Source: Shinella sumterensis (GTDB lineage: Bacteria; Pseudomonadota; Alphaproteobacteria; Rhizobiales; Rhizobiaceae). Taken from it: DNA of 64,000 nt. The translations under genes were made by a program, and so were the position numbers. The DNA lies in NCBI RefSeq assembly GCF_004514425.2, contig NZ_MYFN02000008.1, forward strand, positions 62,001 to 126,000. The letters run 5' to 3'. Of the stretch, positions 60,236 through 64,000 are shown one piece after another (positions within the stretch are counted from its first letter, which is position 1; the number at the start of each line of letters is the position of its first letter). The notes beneath the pieces are model-generated. The model saw only the letters and a program-made list of their open reading frames with translations. It made no database searches and was not told where the DNA came from.

Positions 60236-62035
60236 ATGACCATCAGGCAGCTTTCCGAAACCCTCATCAACCAGATCGCGGCCGGCGAAGTGATCGAGCG
60301 CCCGGCCAGCGCCGCCAAGGAGCTGATCGAAAACGCGCTGGACGCGGGCGCGACGCGCATCGAGATCGCCACCGCGGGCGGCGGAAAGACGCTGCTGCGC
60401 GTCACCGACAATGGATGCGGCATGGCGCCCGGCGAGCTGGAACTGGCGATCCGCCGGCACTGCACCTCCAAGCTCGACACCGATCTGCTGGATATCCGCA
60501 CCCTCGGCTTTCGAGGCGAGGCGCTGCCGTCCATCGGCTCGGTCGCGCGCCTTTCGCTGCTCAGCCGCACGGCGGAAGCCAGCGAAGGCGCCGAGATCAG
60601 CGTGACAGGCGGCAAGGTCGAGCCGGTGCGCCCGGCGGCGGCCAACCGCGGCACGGTGGTGGAGGTGCGCGACCTCTTCTTCGCCACGCCGGCGCGGCTG
60701 AAGTTCATGAAGAGCGAGAAGGCCGAAGCGTCAGCGATTTCCGACGTCGTGCGGCGCATGGCCATTGCCTTTCCGCATGTGCGCTTCGTGCTGTCCGGCT
60801 CCGACCGGACGACGCTCGAATTTCCCGCGACCGGGACCGATCGCCTTGCGCGCATCGCACAGGTGCTCGGCCGGGATTTCCGCGACAATGCCATCGAGAT
60901 CGATGCGGAGCGGGAGAGCGTGCGGCTGACGGGCTTCGCCGGCCTGCCGACCTTCAATCGCGGCAATAGCCTCCATCAGTTCGCTTTCGTAAACGGCCGG
61001 CCCGTGCAGGACAAGCTTCTCTGGTCGGCGCTGCGGGCGGCCTATGCCGAAACCATTCCGCACGGGCGCTACCCGGTCGCGGTGCTGTCCATCGAGATCG
61101 ATCCGGCGCTGGTGGACGTCAACGTGCATCCGGCCAAATCCGACGTGCGCTTCCGCGATCCGGGGCTGGTTCGCGGCCTCGTCATCGGCGCGATCCGCGA
61201 GGCGCTCGGACGCGAGGGCGACCGGGCGGCCACGACGGGCGCCAGCGGTCTGATGCGCGCCTTCCGGCCGGAAGCACGGCGCCCCGCTACGCCCTGGACG
61301 CCCGCCGCCTCGCCCTATCGCCCGTTCGAGCCGGCGGCATCGATGCCGCTTCGCGCCGCGCAGACCGGCTTTGCCGAATTCGCAACGCCATCGGCGCGCA
61401 GCGAGCCGGTTTTCACGGCGCAGCAGCCGGTGCCGGACGATGCACCGCCGCAGCATCACCCGCTCGGGGCGGCGCGCGCGCAGCTGCACGAGAACTATAT
61501 CGTCGCGCAGACGCAGGACGGGCTTGTTATCGTCGACCAGCACGCGGCGCATGAACGGCTCGTCTTCGAGGCCATGCGCAACGCGCTGCATTCCCGCGCG
61601 GTGCCCGCGCAGGCGCTGCTCATCCCTGAAATCGTCGACCTGCCGGAAGACGATTGCGACCGGCTGGTCGCCCATGCCGGCGAGTTCGCCAAACTCGGGC
61701 TCGGCATCGAGCGCTTCGGGCCGGGCGCGATCGCGGTGCGCGAAACGCCTGCCATGCTCGGCGAGATGGACGCGACCGGCCTCATCCGCCAGCTGGCGGA
61801 CGAGCTTGCCGAGTGGGACACGGCGAACGGCCTCAAGGCAAAGCTCGAATACCTCGCAGCGACCATGGCCTGCCACGGCTCGGTGCGCTCCGGGCGGCGC
61901 ATGCGGCCCGAAGAGATGAACGCGCTGCTGCGGCAGATGGAAGCCACACCCGGCTCCGGCCAGTGCAATCACGGCCGCCCGACCTATATCGAACTGAAGC
62001 TGTCGGATATCGAGCGTCTGTTCGGGCGCAGCTGA
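60236..62035 (+). CDS. mutL: DNA mismatch repair protein MutL
   Basis: GHKL ATPase coordinating mismatch repair, 599 aa. N-terminal motifs are [20 protein letters not shown] (about residues 12-31), ATP-lid NGCGM and [16 protein letters not shown]. The C-terminal domain contains [12 protein letters not shown], which fits DQHA(X)2E(X)4E of endonuclease-active MutL, plus ACHGSVRSG and GQCNHGRPT. This fits genomes that lack MutH. The linker (about 320-410) is Ala/Pro-rich. It runs divergently from the PAS-REC gene across 265 bp with no gene. Confidence 0.96.
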   Translation: MTIRQLSETLINQIAAGEVIERPASAAKELIENALDAGATRIEIATAGGGKTLLRVTDNGCGMAPGELELAIRRHCTSKLDTDLLDIRTLGFRGEALPSIGSVARLSLLSRTAEASEGAEISVTGGKVEPVRPAAANRGTVVEVRDLFFATPARLKFMKSEKAEASAISDVVRRMAIAFPHVRFVLSGSDRTTLEFPATGTDRLARIAQVLGRDFRDNAIEIDAERESVRLTGFAGLPTFNRGNSLHQFAFVNGRPVQDKLLWSALRAAYAETIPHGRYPVAVLSIEIDPALVDVNVHPAKSDVRFRDPGLVRGLVIGAIREALGREGDRAATTGASGLMRAFRPEARRPATPWTPAASPYRPFEPAASMPLRAAQTGFAEFATPSARSEPVFTAQQPVPDDAPPQHHPLGAARAQLHENYIVAQTQDGLVIVDQHAAHERLVFEAMRNALHSRAVPAQALLIPEIVDLPEDDCDRLVAHAGEFAKLGLGIERFGPGAIAVRETPAMLGEMDATGLIRQLADELAEWDTANGLKAKLEYLAATMACHGSVRSGRRMRPEEMNALLRQMEATPGSGQCNHGRPTYIELKLSDIERLFGRS

Positions 62036-62160
62036 ACGGCGAAAGCGCTGGAAATTTGGCCCCCGCCGCGATATGCACCATGAAGCTTTCTTGACGTAAT
62101 TCCGGATACGGACCGTTTGCCGAAGCGGAATTGCCAGCAGTGATACGGATACTGAAATCG

Positions 62161-62397
62161 ATGATGAACCGTTTTGAAGGCCGCAACGGCAGTCGGGAAG
62201 CGAAGATCCGCTACCTCGACGGCGATTTCCAGATCCTGATGCCGGGTTCGCACGTCATCTGCGCGATGACCGGCGAAACGATCCCGCTCGAGGAACTGCG
62301 CTACTGGAGCGTCGCGCGGCAGGAGGCCTATATCAGCTGCGCGGCCTCGCTCGATGCCGAGAAGCGCGCGGGCGCGCTGCCGACGCAGAAGCGGTAG
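62161..62397 (+). CDS. DUF2093 domain protein
   Basis: 78-aa protein matching the alphaproteobacterial DUF2093 family: MNRFEGRNGSREAKIRYLDG (about residues 2-21) and IPLEELRYWSVARQEAY (about 46-62). ATG 62161 and 62164 are both possible. It is downstream of mutL, a position conserved in rhizobia together with lpxK. Its stop codon TAG forms the first bases of a palindromic repeat. Function is unknown. Confidence 0.88.
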   Translation: MMNRFEGRNGSREAKIRYLDGDFQILMPGSHVICAMTGETIPLEELRYWSVARQEAYISCAASLDAEKRAGALPTQKR

Positions 62398-62498
62398 AGC
62401 ATTTCCAGCAAAAGTGTGCCCGGTTTTGCGTCCGGACATGCGTAAAAACAAAGAATTAGAGCAGTGGAGGTGAACCTACGTTCACCGGAATTGCTCTA
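62395..62498. repeat. RIME-like palindromic intergenic repeat
   Basis: About 104 bp bounded by TAGAGCATTTCC (62395-62406) and GGAATTGCTCTA (62487-62498), inverted with one mismatch. It contains the stretch GGTTTTGCGTCC and an internal perfect hairpin GGTGAAC-CTAC-GTTCACC. Elements of this composition are a well-known rhizobial intergenic family (RIME type). It lies between two converging genes. Confidence 0.85.
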
Positions 62499-62503
62499 GG
62501 GTT

Positions 62504-63541
62504 TCACCCCGCCGGGGGTTGCAGCTTGCGCTGCCGCGCATTGGCGATCGCCGCGTCGATGATCGCGTCCGGGCCCTTCGGGTCATCGAACCGGATTTCC
62601 ACCTCGATCACCCGGCTCTTTTCCTGCAATTCCTCAGACCGCCCGTGCCCGCCGCCGAGCCGCACGCTGTCCTTGGCCGTGGTGACGAGCCCGCAGCCCA
62701 GGTCTTCGGCCTGCTGTAGCAGCTCGGCCACCTCGTCCTCGCCGAGGAAATGGTGATCCGGGAAGGACCGCGTCATCTGGAGCTGCGCGCCGGTTTCCCG
62801 CACGGTCCGGAAGAACTTCTCGTTGTCGGCGATGCCGGACCAGGCCATGACGGCCTGCCCTGCGAGATCGCCGGCACCGACCGTCACCAGCGTCGCTGGA
62901 TGGATGGCCTTGCCGGCGCGCGCGGCCTGGCGGATCAGCCTGTCGGCCGCCGCGCCGTCGCCGATCGCAAGCAGGGCGCTTGCCTGCCGCATCTGTTCAC
63001 CGAGCGGCGCGCGCACCGGACCGCCCGGAACGAGATGACCGTTTCCGATGCCGCGACGGGTGTCGATGACGACAAGCGCGTAGTCGAAGACGAGCCGCGC
63101 GCTCTGGAAACCGTCATCCATGATGATGAGGTCGGCGCCCTCTTCCACGAGCTTCAACGCGCCCTTGATGCGCTTGCGGGAAATGACCGTCAGCGCCTCG
63201 CGGGCAAGCAGCAGCGGCTCGTCGCCGACGGCACGGGCGCGGTGGTGATGCGGATCGACCACGGTGGTGACATCGAGCGAACCGCCATAGCCGCGCGACA
63301 GGAAACCGGGTTTCAGGCCCCGCGCGCTGGCGGCGCGGGCAATGGCGATGGCCGTCGGCGTCTTGCCGGCACCGCCCACCGTGAAATTGCCGACGCAGAT
63401 AACGGGGACGGGCACCTGCGCGCGGCGGCGGCTGCGCATGCGTCGCCCCGCAATCCACCCGTAGAGGTGCGAGATCGGCCAGAGCGCCCGGGCTCGCCAG
63501 TCGGGCTTCGTCCACCAGAACGGCGGCGCTTCACTTACCAT
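62504..63541 (-). CDS. lpxK: Tetraacyldisaccharide 4'-kinase
   Basis: Lipid A biosynthesis kinase phosphorylating the 4' position of tetraacyldisaccharide-1-phosphate; inner-membrane associated. The 345-aa protein has the Walker [14 protein letters not shown] (about residues 51-63), MDDGFQ (about 138-143), and a nearby DTRRG. ATG 63541 has GGGGGAT 5 bases upstream. The mutL-DUF2093-lpxK neighbourhood is conserved in rhizobia. The KDO transferase gene waaA, usually upstream, is not seen; a HAD gene occupies that place at the window edge. Confidence 0.95.
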   Translation of the reverse strand: MVSEAPPFWWTKPDWRARALWPISHLYGWIAGRRMRSRRRAQVPVPVICVGNFTVGGAGKTPTAIAIARAASARGLKPGFLSRGYGGSLDVTTVVDPHHHRARAVGDEPLLLAREALTVISRKRIKGALKLVEEGADLIIMDDGFQSARLVFDYALVVIDTRRGIGNGHLVPGGPVRAPLGEQMRQASALLAIGDGAAADRLIRQAARAGKAIHPATLVTVGAGDLAGQAVMAWSGIADNEKFFRTVRETGAQLQMTRSFPDHHFLGEDEVAELLQQAEDLGCGLVTTAKDSVRLGGGHGRSEELQEKSRVIEVEIRFDDPKGPDAIIDAAIANARQRKLQPPAG

Positions 63542-63647
63542 TTCATCCCCCGCAGGCACCCCTGCCCGTTCGACGGCACAAGAAACGCGAGAACGGTGCG
63601 GAAATCAACCATCGTGCCAATGAGCGGGTGCGTCGCCGAGGCGGCGT

Positions 63648-64000
63648 TCACGCCACCGGACGCGCGGCGGCAGCGCCCGAGAAGAGCGGCACCAGTTCGG
63701 TGATGTCGTTGAGGCAATAGTCCGATGCCTCCGACAGGGATTGCCGCGAGCCCGTGCCGGTCAGCACCGCGACGGTGATACCGGCACCGGCGCTGCGCCC
63801 CATGTGGAGATCGTGGTTGTTGTCGCCGACCACGGCGACCTGATGCGGTTCCAGCCCCGTGGCGGCGCAGAAGCCCAGCACCATGCCCGGTTCCGGCTTG
63901 ACGCCGTAGCCGCTGTCATAGCCCGCGACATAATGCAGGTAGCCGTCGAAGCCGAAGCGCTTGGCCGTCGCGCGGATGGAGGCCTCGTTGTCGGACGAGG
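63648..64000 (-). CDS. HAD-family phosphatase, phosphoglycolate-phosphatase-like (partial)
   Basis: C-terminal 116 residues of a HAD-superfamily hydrolase, 5' end cut by the window edge at 64000. The part seen begins at motif II (SSDNEASIR), then motif III Lys in VKPEPGM and motif IV GDNNHD, ending in a short Ala/Pro tail. The nucleophile motif I lies outside. Substrate is unknown. The frame is open to the edge, so this is not a pseudogene by what is visible. It is on the same strand as lpxK, with about 106 bp between them. Confidence 0.8.
   Translation of the reverse strand, partial: SSDNEASIRATAKRFGFDGYLHYVAGYDSGYGVKPEPGMVLGFCAATGLEPHQVAVVGDNNHDLHMGRSAGAGITVAVLTGTGSRQSLSEASDYCLNDITELVPLFSGAAAARPVA

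Overview
The window is about 64 kb of GC-rich, densely packed bacterial chromosome. Several features point to an alphaproteobacterium of the Rhizobiaceae (Rhizobium/Ensifer/Shinella type): a split F0 operon atpI-B-E-F'-F, the bioMNY biotin transporter, a BA14K protein, a DUF2093-mutL-lpxK block, short palindromic intergenic repeats of rhizobial type, and GGAAC-N16-CGTT (EcfG/RpoE2) promoters. I cannot fix genus or species from the sequence. No rRNA, tRNA, CRISPR array, prophage or insertion sequence was recognised. The region looks like core chromosome with small accessory insertions.

Layout. 0.2-6.2 kb: a CHASE-PASx3-GGDEF-EAL protein, aroC and a YcaQ-type DNA glycosylase. 6.3-11.2 kb: bioMNY run on into an acyl-CoA ligase, a thiolase and a GFA protein. 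11.2-20.8 kb: thioesterase, MDR oxidoreductase, HDAC-like deacetylase, xseB, an ester cyclase/pirin/DUF1801 insertion, dxs, and two RNA methyltransferases. 20.8-23.4 kb: a two-gene acyl-CoA oxidation operon. 23.5-28.2 kb: envelope proteins (BA14K, GH25, DUF2207, LemA). 28.4-33.0 kb: glyQ, a sugar epimerase, S49 peptidase, TrmN6-like methyltransferase and DUF2007. 33.1-40.3 kb: polyprenyl diphosphate synthase, TPR lipoprotein-like protein, ispE, moaB, a glycosyltransferase, a radical SAM protein and rnhB. 40.5-43.3 kb: F0 ATP synthase operon. 43.5-51 kb: cell wall hydrolase, kup, corA, mrp and two tandem LuxR-type regulators. 51.2-55.4 kb: IclR regulator diverging from a galactose (De Ley-Doudoroff) operon. 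55.5-60 kb: PRC-barrel protein and a c-di-GMP/PAS-REC signalling group. 60.2-64 kb: mutL, DUF2093, lpxK and a HAD phosphatase cut by the window edge.

How genes work together. dxs, ispE and the polyprenyl synthase are isoprenoid/quinone steps. The galactose operon covers oxidation, lactone opening, KDGal phosphorylation and aldol cleavage, but has no galactonate dehydratase; its IclR regulator faces a well-formed operator. The CHASE protein, the PilZ protein and the second GGDEF-EAL protein are c-di-GMP components. Two envelope genes (BA14K and PRC-barrel) carry perfect general-stress promoters.

Most unusual points: a thiolase in the biotin-uptake operon that has lost its second catalytic cysteine; three PAS modules at an exact 420-bp period; two LuxR paralogues without the AHL-binding Asp; a PAS-REC protein without a kinase domain; and a strong hairpin just after atpE. 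Start codons were chosen by ribosome binding site and family length, and several are TTG or GTG.
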